Origin: Enorma massiliensis phI
GTDB taxonomy: Bacteria > Actinomycetota > Coriobacteriia > Coriobacteriales > Coriobacteriaceae
Length of the DNA stretch: 64,000 nt
Direction of reading: 5' to 3'
NCBI RefSeq assembly: GCF_000311845.1
Contig: NZ_HE978574.1
Location: forward strand, 62,001-126,000
The position numbers were made by a program, and so were the translations under genes. The notes under the pieces are model-generated. The model saw nothing but the letters and a program-made list of their open reading frames with translations, was not told where the DNA came from and made no database searches. This document shows positions 38,402 through 46,720 of the stretch, in pieces. Positions within the stretch are counted from its first letter, which is position 1; each line of letters opens with the position of its first letter.

Positions 38402-39174
38402 CCAGCTTCTGATTGGTCCCCTGATACGAATATCACGATGGTGCGCCACATGCTGTGACCGTTTCCTTCGGTGCAGGTGATGAGGCTGAGGACGCGCTGC
38501 GCGCCGCTAGTCGCAGTCTGCCAGTTCTCGGTGCAGGCGGATGCTTCACGTGCGAGCTCGGTGAGCCATGCCTTCATATCTTCAATGGATGTAAAGGAAA
38601 ACCGCTGTATCGCTTCGTACGATGCGGGAACGCGGAGCGCACAGAGCGGTTGGAAGATTGTGGTTCGAGCGACCTTGCCATCCTCAACGGAGCGCCATGT
38701 GGCATTGCCGAGCTTATCGAACGCGTCTTGTTGGTATCGGTTCGCCAGTTCGCCAAACAGAACCGGTGAGCTTGCAAGATGGTGGGCATACACCACGACG
38801 TGCTGCCCATCTTTTGAGCTCCTCCGGTCGATATACGGGCATCCGAGGCTGTGGGGAGTCCCATCGATGGCATGATGGAGATAATAGTCGTCTGCCATGG
38901 TTGAAGTTGGTTGCGCAACGGGATAGCTGATCTGTGTGCCACCAACGTCTATCCAGGCCACAACGGCGGGGTTGTGATGGTTCTCCTGATCCGTAACCTG
39001 GATATCGTTGGTGTTGGAGGCGACCGCGCCCATAAGGCCCCGCATGCACAGGTCATACACGTCGACCTGCGCTGAGATGATCCCGGCGGAGCATGCGCCG
39101 ATGAGGCAGACAACGGCAAGGCACGGGGCAGCTATGGAGCGCAGGATGCTTTTGACGGAATAACGTGCGCTCAT
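38398..39174 (-). CDS. Class B-like sortase
   Basis: A 258-residue membrane-anchored transpeptidase that links surface proteins to cell wall or polymerises pilins. An N-terminal anchor (AAPCLAVVCLIGACSAGII) is followed by the sortase core. The catalytic His is in HVVVYAHHLASSPVLFGEL, the catalytic Cys in LSLITCTEG, and the Arg in MWRTIVIF. The SrtB-like FGELANRY helix is present. The ATG at 39174 is taken because upstream sequence is a different gene. It lies 5 bp after a small protein that may be its substrate. Confidence 0.85.
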   Translation of the reverse strand: MSARYSVKSILRSIAAPCLAVVCLIGACSAGIISAQVDVYDLCMRGLMGAVASNTNDIQVTDQENHHNPAVVAWIDVGGTQISYPVAQPTSTMADDYYLHHAIDGTPHSLGCPYIDRRSSKDGQHVVVYAHHLASSPVLFGELANRYQQDAFDKLGNATWRSVEDGKVARTTIFQPLCALRVPASYEAIQRFSFTSIEDMKAWLTELAREASACTENWQTATSGAQRVLSLITCTEGNGHSMWRTIVIFVSGDQSEAG

Positions 39175-39179
39175 CGTGC

Positions 39180-39575
39180 CTAGTGTTTCCCACGTCTCCA
39201 GATTGCGAACAGGATACATGCGATAAGGGCGATGCAGACCGTTACCGCTAGTATGGGAGCCGTCGATGTTGCGCCCGTTCTTACGAGCGGGCCCGTAACC
39301 GATAGAGGCGTCTGTGCAAGGATGCCAGATCTGTGGTTCGCCAGCGTTTTCATAGCGAGCAAGGCTACGTCGTCTGCAGCCCATGCCTGTTTGGGCAGGA
39401 AGAGGGATGCAGCGATGGCAAGGACGAAAGTCGCCGCAGCAATCGTACAAATGAGCAGCCTCGTGACCCTTGTATGGATTGCTTTCGGAAGCCATTTGAG
39501 CAATACGCTCGGCGCGCGCCCCTGGCCTGTGTTTTGAGTGCGAGTCTTGCCGCCAAAGCCGCATCGTCTGCCCAT
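39180..39575 (-). CDS. Small surface protein, possible sortase substrate
   Basis: A 131-residue protein. After a basic leader of about 40 residues comes a long hydrophobic segment ending LPKQAWA-AD, which looks like a signal peptide. A short polar region follows, then PLVRTGATS, a second hydrophobic segment (APILAVTVCIALIACILFAI) and the basic tail WRRGKH. The last three parts have the layout of a cell-wall sorting signal with a non-standard LVRTG motif. The sortase gene follows at 5 bp. Substrate role is inferred from this layout. Confidence 0.55.
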   Translation of the reverse strand: MGRRCGFGGKTRTQNTGQGRAPSVLLKWLPKAIHTRVTRLLICTIAAATFVLAIAASLFLPKQAWAADDVALLAMKTLANHRSGILAQTPLSVTGPLVRTGATSTAPILAVTVCIALIACILFAIWRRGKH

Positions 39576-39715
39576 CGCTGCCTCCCTCTTCACGCCGTGG
39601 TCCAAGCATATGAAGGGGAGGTGGTCGATGATTCGGTGGTAGATGACAAGATACCGTCTTAGAGCCGAACAAAAACTGAAAGACTAAGGAAAGCGGCAGC
39701 TTCTCAGCCCTGTCG

Positions 39716-40056
39716 CATGAACAACCAAATTCGAGGTGCAGCGAGCAGGACTCTATTGCTCCACCAAAGGAACAGAGCCCATCGCAATCGAGTGGCCTCG
39801 GCCTGGCCGGCCGCCCCAACCTGGCGGGCGGTCGCAACCCAGCCAGCAGCCCCAACCTGGCGGGCGGCCCCAACCTGGCCGGCATGAACACCAAATGAGG
39901 TTCCTGAGTTTTCGACTCATCTCTCATGAATACAAAAATGGTCAGCCAGGCAGTTTTGCATTCGCCTCTCATGAATCCAACAATGGTCTCTTTGGCTATT
40001 CCGCACCCGATTCGCATGAATCCAAAAGGAGCTCCCGCGCAATTCCCAGCGTAGCT
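39716..40056. repeat. Non-coding region with CATGAA-based tandem repeats
   Basis: The 560-bp gap before tRNA-Ile holds repeats rather than a gene. CATGAAT/CATGAAC motifs start at 39883, 39925, 39970 and 40015; the last three are exactly 45 bp apart and followed by similar A-rich sequence. A further copy is at 39716. Between them (about 39820-39880) CCCCAACCTGGCGGGCGG-type units recur. The 45-bp period equals 15 codons but no convincing protein is encoded in any frame. Confidence 0.55.
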
Positions 40057-40097
40057 CGCGGCAATTCAGGGGGATTCAAAAAGTCGGAAAAAAGTCG

Positions 40098-40127
40098 TTG
40101 ACTTCGGCCAGTGGGCCGGGGTATTAT
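40098..40127 (+). promoter_or_regulatory. Promoter of tRNA-Ile/tRNA-Ala
   Basis: TTGACT (40098-40103) and TATTAT (40122-40127), 18-bp spacer, 14 bp before tRNA-Ile. Confidence 0.7.
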
Positions 40128-40140
40128 CTCCTAGTGCGAT

Positions 40141-40217
40141 GGACCTGTAGCTCAGTTGGTTAGAGCGTCCGGCTGATAACCGGGAGGTCACAAGTTCGAA
40201 TCTTGTCAGGTCCACCA
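40141..40217 (+). tRNA. tRNA-Ile (anticodon GAT)
   Basis: A complete 77-nt cloverleaf: acceptor GGACCTG with CAGGTCC, anticodon loop CTGATAA, T-arm AAGTTCGAATCTT, encoded CCA at 40215-40217. No tail duplication follows this tRNA. Confidence 0.96.
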
Positions 40218-40228
40218 TCTTCTTTCGC

Positions 40229-40273
40229 AATAAACACCCCAGCGAGAGCCGAGTCGCCGCTGGGGTGTTTATT
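40229..40273 (+). terminator. 16-bp hairpin between tRNA-Ile and tRNA-Ala
   Basis: AATAAACACCCCAGCG (40229-40244) pairs perfectly with 40258-40273. It could terminate transcription or separate the two tRNAs as a processing signal; no T tract follows. Confidence 0.6.
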
Positions 40274-40279
40274 CCTAAA

Positions 40280-40355
<76 letters not shown>

Positions 40356-40362
40356 AGAATTA

Positions 40363-40578
40363 TGAAAGCCTCGCTACGGCGGGGCTTTTCCATACCCAAG
40401 GAGGGAGCATGGGGTTCGAACCCCGTTTGGGGCGCGGAGCGAAGCAAACGCGCGAGCGTTTGCCGCGCAGCGCGCAAGGCGGCGCAGCCGCCGCAGCGGA
40501 AAGAGCGCGCGCAGCGCGCGGCGAACCCCCTTACCTCCACCAAGAATCCGAAAGCCTCGCTACGGCGGGGCTTTTTCG
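40363..40578 (+). repeat. tRNA-tail element behind tRNA-Ala
   Basis: After a terminator (AAAGCCTCGCTACGGCGGGGC then TTTT) come: a palindromic T-arm copy GGGGTTCGAACCCC (40411-40424); a perfect hairpin GCAAACGC-GCGA-GCGTTTGC (40444-40463); GGCGGC-GCA-GCCGCC (40478-40492); GCGCGC-GCA-GCGCGC (40505-40519); an exact copy of the tRNA's last 21 nt (40522-40542); and the terminator again, nearly identical. The order of parts matches the element after tRNA-Gly, but the hairpin sequences differ while keeping their pairing. Confidence 0.75.
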
Positions 40579-40712
40579 TACCCAAGGGAAACACAGGGTC
40601 TTTAGCAAAGGCCCCTCATATCGTAAAACCCGCCCTAAAAGGCGTTGGTACCCGCCCAACCGGCATCATTCCATCTGTTATGATGAAACCTCTGAGCACC
40701 TAGGAGGTCTTC

Positions 40713-41186
40713 ATGCGCGCTGTTGATCTGGAACTCTTCAAGCCCGAGCTGGTGTTCTTCGATTTTGAGGCTACCAATAGCGACGAGCTCTTCGAGAAGC
40801 TCGCCAACGAGCTTGCTCCATATGGCTACATCAAGGATTCGTGGCTCGCAGGCATCAAGAAGCGCGAGGAAACTTACCCCACGGGCCTTGCCTTCGAGAC
40901 GGTTTCCGTTGCTCTGCCGCATGTCGATCCGGAGCACCTGAACAAGCCCTATATCGCCGTCATCAAGCCAAAGGAGCCTATTGCATTTAGGGGTATGGCT
41001 GGAATCGATGGCGACGTGCCCGCGCAGATCATCGTGAATCTCGGCCTGACGGCGCACGAAGAAGGGCAAGTTGCCGTACTCCAGGCGCTTATGGGCGTTT
41101 TCCTAGATACCGATGCCGTGTCCAGAATCATGGCGCAGACCACCCCTGAAGGCATGGTCGAAACAATGCGCGAGCTCTGCTCGTAG
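40713..41186 (+). CDS. PTS sugar transporter EIIA component
   Basis: A 157-residue EIIA of the fructose/mannitol/galactitol group. The phosphorylated His is in VSVALPHVDPEH, and the C-terminal LQALMGVFLDTDAVSRIM helix is typical of this fold. AGGAGGT at 40702-40708 fixes the start. No EIIB or EIIC gene is adjacent, so it either serves distant permeases (GatA-like) or has a regulatory role. Confidence 0.85.
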   Translation: MRAVDLELFKPELVFFDFEATNSDELFEKLANELAPYGYIKDSWLAGIKKREETYPTGLAFETVSVALPHVDPEHLNKPYIAVIKPKEPIAFRGMAGIDGDVPAQIIVNLGLTAHEEGQVAVLQALMGVFLDTDAVSRIMAQTTPEGMVETMRELCS

Positions 41187-41284
41187 CCCTGCGCTCAAGG
41201 TGAGCCGATGGGAGCGCGTTGACATTTCGGCGTGCTCTGCCAATCTCGAAGCATGCTTCGCCGAGCCTGTATATACTGGTAACC

Positions 41285-41306
41285 CCTGAGCGTCGCTCGG
41301 GTTTTC
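41285..41306 (+). terminator. Short terminator before the ABC exporter
   Basis: CCTGAG pairs with CTCGGG across a 5-nt loop, followed by TTTTC. It probably ends the EIIA transcript. Confidence 0.45.
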
Positions 41307-41336
41307 AGCCTCTCTACGATAGAAAAGAGCCAGCAC

Positions 41337-43151
41337 ATGAGTGCCAGCATCTCGCGGGCGGCCCGTCCGTCAACCATGCTTCGCCGTTTTCTTGCCTACT
41401 ATGGCCCGCAGAAGCACCTTTTCATTGCCGATACCGTTTGCGCGCTCGTTATCGCAGGTATTGACCTTGCGTTTCCGGTGATTCTGCGCGCGCTCACCAA
41501 CGGTCTTTTCACCAAGGGACAGCACGCGATTATGGCATCGATCGGCATGGTTGCCGTTGGGCTCGTAATCATGTACCTCATTCGTTGCGCATGCCGCTAC
41601 TTCGTGTCTGCCCAGGGCCATATCATGGGCGCCCGCATGGAATCGCAGATGCGCCAAGACCTTTTCGACCAGTATGAGCGGTTTAGCTTCAGCTACTTCG
41701 ATCGCGTGAACTCGGGTGACATGATGAGCCGCGTGGTCAATGACCTCTTCGATATCTGTGAGGCGGCCCACCACGTGCCGGAGTGGATCATCATCTGCGG
41801 CGTCGAGATTATCGGCGCGTTCGTGATCCTCTTTACCATCTCACCCGCGCTCACCGGGGTCATGGCACTTGTTACTGCTGGTTTCGTCGCGCTCATGGTG
41901 GTGCAGAACCTCCGCATGCGCTCCGTCTACACCGACAATCGCGTCAAGATCTCCGAGGTCAACTCACAGCTTCAGGACTCTCTCGCCGGCATGCGCGTGG
42001 TGAAGTCGTTCGCGAACGAAGAGACCGAGCGCATCAAGTTCCGCCGTTCCAACGACCGCTATCTCGGCTCGAAAGAGGCTATGTATCGCGTGATGGGAAC
42101 CTATCAGGCCACGAGCGCGCTCATGACCGGGGCACTGTTCACGCTTGTAGTGGTGGCAGGCGGGTGCCTTGTTGCCGCAGGCCGCATGAGTGCGGTCGAT
42201 ATGGCAACGTTTGCGCTCTATATCAGCCTTTTTACCACGCCCATCGAGACCCTTGTCAACTCGACAGAAACGTTCCAGAAAGCCATCGCCGGCTTCCGCC
42301 GCATGGATGAAGTGCTTCAGAGCACGCCCGATATCGAGGATGCGCCCGATGCCCGCCCGCTCAAGGTGAGCGCTGGTGCTATCGAGTACCGCAATGTGTG
42401 CTTCAGCTACGAGGACCGCGAGCTCGAGGATGAGCATCGCGCGGGCGACGAGCGTCCGGTCATCGACCATCTCAGCCTCTCGATCCGCCCGGGCGAGACC
42501 ATCGCGCTCGTGGGCTCGTCGGGCGGCGGCAAGTCTACAACGTGTTCGCTGCTGCCCCGCTTCTACGATGTGCAGGACGGTTCCATCTGCATTGACGGGC
42601 AGGATGTGCGAAGCGTCACGCAGCGGAGCCTGCGTCAGGCGATAGGCCTAGTTCAGCAGGACGTATATCTCTTCGACGGAACCATCGCCGAGAACATCGC
42701 GTACGGCAGGCCCGACGCATCGTTCGAAGAGATTGCCGAGGCGGCCCGCCGCGCGAACATCCACGAGTTCATCGAGAGTCTCCCCGAGGGCTACGATACG
42801 GTGGTGGGGGAGCGCGGAAGCCGTCTTTCGGGCGGTCAGAAGCAGCGCGTGGCCATCGCGCGCGTGTTCCTCAAGGATCCCGCGATTCTCATTCTCGACG
42901 AGGCAACTTCGGCGCTCGACAACGAGAGCGAGGAGGCAGTGCAGGAATCGCTCGAGCGCTTGGCGCGCGACCGCACGACGATCATCATCGCCCATCGCCT
43001 CTCGACCATTAAGAACGCCGACGAGATCGCGACCGTGGAGCGTGGCCGAGTTGTGGAGCGCGGCACCCACGAGGAGCTTCTCGCACAAAACGGCACGTAC
43101 GCCCGCTACTATCGAATGCAGTTCGAGGGAATGCGTGCCACCAGCGCCTAA
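41337..43151 (+). CDS. ABC exporter, fused permease and ATPase
   Basis: A 604-residue type I ABC half-transporter. Residues 1-325 carry six membrane helices. The nucleotide-binding domain has Walker A ALVGSSGGGKST, Q-loop GLVQQDVYLFDGT, signature RLSGGQKQRVAIARV, Walker B ILILDEATSALD and H-loop IIAHRLS. An insertion of about 16 acidic residues (YEDRELEDEHRAGDER) lies between the first strands of the ATPase. A single half-transporter gene implies a homodimer. The substrate is unknown; lipid or drug export is usual for this family. Confidence 0.9.
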   Translation: MSASISRAARPSTMLRRFLAYYGPQKHLFIADTVCALVIAGIDLAFPVILRALTNGLFTKGQHAIMASIGMVAVGLVIMYLIRCACRYFVSAQGHIMGARMESQMRQDLFDQYERFSFSYFDRVNSGDMMSRVVNDLFDICEAAHHVPEWIIICGVEIIGAFVILFTISPALTGVMALVTAGFVALMVVQNLRMRSVYTDNRVKISEVNSQLQDSLAGMRVVKSFANEETERIKFRRSNDRYLGSKEAMYRVMGTYQATSALMTGALFTLVVVAGGCLVAAGRMSAVDMATFALYISLFTTPIETLVNSTETFQKAIAGFRRMDEVLQSTPDIEDAPDARPLKVSAGAIEYRNVCFSYEDRELEDEHRAGDERPVIDHLSLSIRPGETIALVGSSGGGKSTTCSLLPRFYDVQDGSICIDGQDVRSVTQRSLRQAIGLVQQDVYLFDGTIAENIAYGRPDASFEEIAEAARRANIHEFIESLPEGYDTVVGERGSRLSGGQKQRVAIARVFLKDPAILILDEATSALDNESEEAVQESLERLARDRTTIIIAHRLSTIKNADEIATVERGRVVERGTHEELLAQNGTYARYYRMQFEGMRATSA

Positions 43152-43229
43152 GGCTTGTGGCCTGCGCGGGGCCGCGGCTCTTGCGTGGAGGCATTCGCTC
43201 GCGTTCGGATTTGGCTCGACAGGAAGACG

Positions 43230-44252
43230 ATGGGAAAGAAACGGCAGCTCACACCAGAAGAAGTGACCGAGCTCTTCTCGGAGGTCGACGCATCGGGCGT
43301 CATCGACCCTGCGCGCGTGAAAACGCGCAAGAAGCGCTTGATGTCATGGCGCGCCGCGCGCAGCGCTGGTGACGAGGAGGCCGAGGAGCGCCTGACCGCG
43401 GAAGACCGCCGCTCGCGCACGGGCAGCACGGTCGACCCGCTTTCTGACGAGGACCCTTCGGGTTCGAAGGTGGGCAACACCATCTCGCGCTTTGGCGTGG
43501 CGTTCATCGTGGGCATCATCGTGCTCGTAGTGGGCATGCAGGTGGGATACGGCGTCATGCGCCGCCTGAACACGGCAAACCTTTCGGACACGGTGAATAC
43601 GGAGACCGTGAGCCGCGCCATCGAAGGCGGCTTGGAGTGGGGCAACGGATTCACCCAGTTCCCGAGCACCTTCACGGTGGACGAGGCAGATGAGCGCACG
43701 GGCGTGGTTGAGGTAAGCGTGGTTTCGACCGACGCGTCCAACGAGCTCGAACTGTTTTCTAACAGCCAGATCGAGGCAGCCGCGCTCGCTACGAACGCAC
43801 TGCTTAACGACAACATCAATCGCGTGGTGTACAACGTCTCGGCCGTTATGGACGAGGATGGGAACATCGTGAGCGACGGGCTGTTCTCGTTCTTCCCTGT
43901 TGATGGCACCGAGCGGCAGATTTTCACGTTCATCTGGACGAAGAATATGTCTGAGGCGTCGAGCAACATCGACTGGGAGCTGCGGATTGCCGGTATGGAC
44001 GAGGAGGTCGCCAGCCGTATTCAGAAGCAGGTGAACTCGGTGTCGTCGCTGATAGACACGCCGAGCGTCGACCAGAGCGATATCGAGGCTCAGGAAGACG
44101 AGCTGGCTTTGGAGCAAAGCCTTAAGGGCAGGGATGTGTTCTTGGGGACCGACGACGGCCAAACCCTGAGGGACGCTCTCTCCGCTGCGCATAACTCGGA
44201 TGCGACGGCTGCGCAGCAGGATGCAGCCTCCGGGGATTCTTCAGGGCAATAG
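43230..44252 (+). CDS. Single-span membrane protein of unknown function
   Basis: A 340-residue protein. A charged cytoplasmic part (residues 1-85, opening MGKKRQLTPEEVTELF) is followed by one membrane helix (VAFIVGIIVLVVGMQVGYGVM). The extracytoplasmic domain of about 210 residues includes VVEVSVVSTDASNELELFSN and an acidic Gln/Ser-rich tail. No family was recognised. AGGAAG precedes the ATG at 43230. It lies 78 bp after the ABC exporter and may be co-transcribed with it. Confidence 0.6.
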   Translation: MGKKRQLTPEEVTELFSEVDASGVIDPARVKTRKKRLMSWRAARSAGDEEAEERLTAEDRRSRTGSTVDPLSDEDPSGSKVGNTISRFGVAFIVGIIVLVVGMQVGYGVMRRLNTANLSDTVNTETVSRAIEGGLEWGNGFTQFPSTFTVDEADERTGVVEVSVVSTDASNELELFSNSQIEAAALATNALLNDNINRVVYNVSAVMDEDGNIVSDGLFSFFPVDGTERQIFTFIWTKNMSEASSNIDWELRIAGMDEEVASRIQKQVNSVSSLIDTPSVDQSDIEAQEDELALEQSLKGRDVFLGTDDGQTLRDALSAAHNSDATAAQQDAASGDSSGQ

Positions 44253-44392
44253 CGTTCTGCGGGGCGATAGGGCTCCGCGGTGCAAGAGGCATTCGGCCTC
44301 TCATATACTCGGATGTGCGCCTTTAGGGCATTGGGTTGCGCTAACCGGCCCGATTTTGGTGCTAAAGACCCCCTGCGGAAGTAGTTCGATGC

Positions 44393-44535
44393 AAAACTCT
44401 CGCCAAAGGATCGGATTTTGAAGCACGTGTCGAGTAGCCAACAGTATCACACTTCGTGTACCAGCACTTTTCGTTCACTCGCCATGGGGTATATCTGGGC
44501 CACTCGTTAAAATTCGACCCTTTGGCGAGAGTTTT
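44393..44535. repeat. Inverted-repeat element, 143 bp
   Basis: Arms of 29 nt (44393-44421, starting AAAACTCTCGCC, and 44507-44535) match at 26 of 29 positions. The nonamer CGAGTAGCC lies 38 bp from the left end, as at 37 bp in the element at 4465, and both tips read AAAACT-TCG. The centre is non-coding. It fills most of the gap between the membrane-protein gene and the pyridoxal-kinase terminator. Confidence 0.75.
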
Positions 44536-44599
44536 GAAGCGCTGGTGCTGCAAGGGGGTAGATTCAGGCGAAAACGGGGTGCGAGTGAAGCCGGAAGCG

Positions 44600-44641
44600 A
44601 AAAAGCGGGGGTGTTTGTCCCGGTGGGACAAACACCCCCGC
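44600..44641 (-). terminator. Terminator of pyridoxal kinase
   Basis: A 17-bp perfect stem (44605-44621 with 44625-44641; GCGGGGGTGTTTGTCCC) with only three loop bases. On the minus strand it is followed by a T run, as expected for the leftward kinase gene. Confidence 0.85.
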
Positions 44642-44713
44642 TCGAAAACAACAGCCAAAATGGGAGGGGCTATGCTAAGCGCCCCCTGAGAATCCTGGGC
44701 TGCTCTGTGTGGG

Positions 44714-45607
44714 CTATGCTAGCAGCGCCGTGACCTTCCCGAGCAGCGGCTCGTAACTAACGCCGCGCTCACGGAACTGCGGCTGCTTCGAGGAGACGAT
44801 CATCGCGTCGTGCACGAAGTCGCCGGCGAAGCGGACGGCCTCGTCGAGCGCCTTTCCGGCCATGACGGCAGCCAGCAGGCACGAGCAGTACAGGTCTCCT
44901 GTTCCGTGCAGCATGTAGGGGAGCAGCTCGTTGTTTACCTCGAAGAACGCGCCCGACTGCGACCCAACGAAGTTACGGATGAGCCCATCGCCGCGCTGCA
45001 CGCCCTTGAGTACCACGGTCTTGGTCCCCTTGGCAAGGAGCGCTTCCACCATTCGCCGCGCTTCGTCGTCCGAAATGCTCTCGCCCGCCCAGGCATCGCC
45101 GATCGGCTCATCGAGGATGATGGCGGCCTCGGTGAGGTTGGGGGTGAGAATGTCCGCGCCCTCGGCGAGCTCGGCCATGGCGGAGCAAAGCTCGGGGGTG
45201 TAGGTGGCATACACCTTGCCGTGGTCGGCCATGACGGGGTCAACGATGCGCAGGGCCTTCGGGTAGGTTTCGTAGATGCCCTTGATGATGTCTACCTGCT
45301 CGGGAGCGCCCAGGAAACCGGAGTACACGGCGTCGATATCGACCCCAATGCCCTTCCAGGCTTCGAGATAATCGGGCAGAATCGCGGTCGTATCGTGCAT
45401 GTACCAGCCAGGAAACGCCGTGTGGCTCGAAAAAAGCGCGGTTGGCACAGGGCAGACATCGCAACCGGCGGCGGAGAGTACGGGAATGGCGACGCCGAGC
45501 GAGCACTTGCCGTAGCCGCACAGGTCGTGCACGGCAGCGACGCGCGGGATGTAGTCCCCCTCGCGTTGATAGAGGGGTGGCAGGGAGCTGGTGATTTGGT
45601 TAGACAT
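44714..45607 (-). CDS. pdxY: Pyridoxal/pyridoxamine kinase
   Basis: A 297-residue ribokinase-fold kinase that phosphorylates pyridoxal or pyridoxamine in vitamin B6 salvage. Motifs: VAAVHDLCGYGKCSLGVAIP at the N-terminus, FSSHTAFPG, VDPVMADHGKVY and the anion-hole GTGDLYCSCLLAA with catalytic Asp. The usual SxHxxxG pattern supports the PdxY/PdxK branch; which of the two cannot be decided. The ATG at 45607 is better than an upstream in-frame ATG. Confidence 0.85.
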   Translation of the reverse strand: MSNQITSSLPPLYQREGDYIPRVAAVHDLCGYGKCSLGVAIPVLSAAGCDVCPVPTALFSSHTAFPGWYMHDTTAILPDYLEAWKGIGVDIDAVYSGFLGAPEQVDIIKGIYETYPKALRIVDPVMADHGKVYATYTPELCSAMAELAEGADILTPNLTEAAIILDEPIGDAWAGESISDDEARRMVEALLAKGTKTVVLKGVQRGDGLIRNFVGSQSGAFFEVNNELLPYMLHGTGDLYCSCLLAAVMAGKALDEAVRFAGDFVHDAMIVSSKQPQFRERGVSYEPLLGKVTALLA

Positions 45608-45967
45608 GGATTGCCTTCTTTCTTCCGCGGACTTATGGACCAGCGTACGAGACACCAGCATAGTGCTTGCATGCCCTGCGCGGGGCGAGAAACACGTTCG
45701 TTACGCAACGAACGCGGAGCGGCCATGAAGCAGGTTGCCGATTCTGAGCCGGTGGGGCGTAGATTCGCTATCGGCGCACGGGAGAGTTGGTGGTGCGCCG
45801 GCGCGCGATGAATCCATTTCTCCGCTGCATGCCGAGCGGCGCGAAATGGGTTCTACACGCGAGCGTGGGGTATTTTTTGGTATTTGACCTGCGAGTCTAA
45901 TGGGAGGACTTTGCACATGAGCGCGGGGAATCCATTGATATCCGCTGCTACCCCGAGGCGCTCTTGG
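45608..45967. other. Gap with two hairpins upstream of pyridoxal kinase
   Basis: No gene is seen. A perfect hairpin CGTTCGTT-ACGC-AACGAACG occupies 45695-45714. A second, imperfect one pairs AATCCATTTC (45811-45820) with GAAATGGGTT (45843-45852), enclosing CCGCT/AGCGG. A GC-rich spacer and a short T-rich run (near 45875) complete the stretch. Confidence 0.4.
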
Positions 45968-46525
45968 TTATGCCCTCGACCGCGTGGTGGATTCGCGCAC
46001 CACAAGCTCGGTTTCCATGGTCATTGACTGCGGCGCGGCAGCCCCCTTCATGCGTTCGAGGAGGATGTTACAAGCGGTATAGCCCATACGATAGCGCGGC
46101 TGGTTCACGGTGGTGAGTGTGGGCGTCGTCATGATAGCGTTGTCGGTGTTGTCGAAACCTACGACCATGAGGTCGCCGGGAACCGTAAGCCCAGCTCGCA
46201 GCGCAGCACTGATAACCGCAGCTCCATAGGTGTCGGAGCATGCGAATACGCCGTCGGGGGCGTTGGCAGATTCCAGCATGTGGCACACCGCGGAGTGGGC
46301 AAGGCCGTAGCTGTTGTCGGGCACGCGCACGATCTCGCTGTAAAAGGGGTTGTCGAGCCAGGGGATGTTGACCATGATGAGGCCGGCGCCACCCTCGAAT
46401 TCGGCGGAGTTGTACTGTCCAACAGCCGAAGAATAATTGAGCTCGCGTATGTTTGCATTCACGCGCGCCGCGGTCTTTGAGCTTACGAGCTCGGGATGGT
46501 TGAACACGCGCGAAACGGCGGCCGC
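45968..46525 (-). pseudogene. LacI-family regulator, truncated and internally deleted
   Basis: The sequence begins inside the LacI helix-turn-helix (AAAVSRVFNHPELVSSKTAARV) with the first helix missing. It runs through GLIMVNIPWLDNPFYSEIV, then jumps to DNSYGLAHSAVCHMLESA and finishes normally (GVFACSDTYGAAVISAALR, VVGFDNTDNAIMTTPTLTTV, ending in TELVVRESTTRSRA). About 120 residues of the sugar-binding core are absent. An open frame continues further upstream but is antisense to a permease fragment. Such a protein could neither bind operator DNA normally nor fold. Confidence 0.75.
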
Positions 46526-46720
46526 GGGCGCATGATCGGCGTGCTGTTCGGTGCTCTTTCGTATGACGTAATCGATAAGATCATCATCGCGCTCAAGATG
46601 GATGCGCTGATCCAGGACACGATCAAGGGCGTTATCCTGATCATCGTGATCATGATCCAGGTGGCAGGGCCGCAGATCAAGGAGTTCTTTGGGCGTAAAG
46701 GGACGAGAAGCTCGGAGTAG
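46526..46720 (+). pseudogene. C-terminal fragment of a sugar ABC transporter permease
   Basis: In frame on the plus strand, MIGVLFGALSYDVIDK followed by DALIQDTIKGVILIIVIMIQ resembles the last two membrane helices and tail of RbsC/MglC-type permeases. The fragment abuts the truncated lacI-type gene in convergent orientation, so a deletion or inversion joined the two. The upstream part of the permease is absent from the window. Confidence 0.55.

Noticed and set aside
39922-40056. CRISPR array at the 45-bp periodic repeats
   Set aside because: Only three or four copies, the conserved part is about 10-15 nt, and no cas genes are present.
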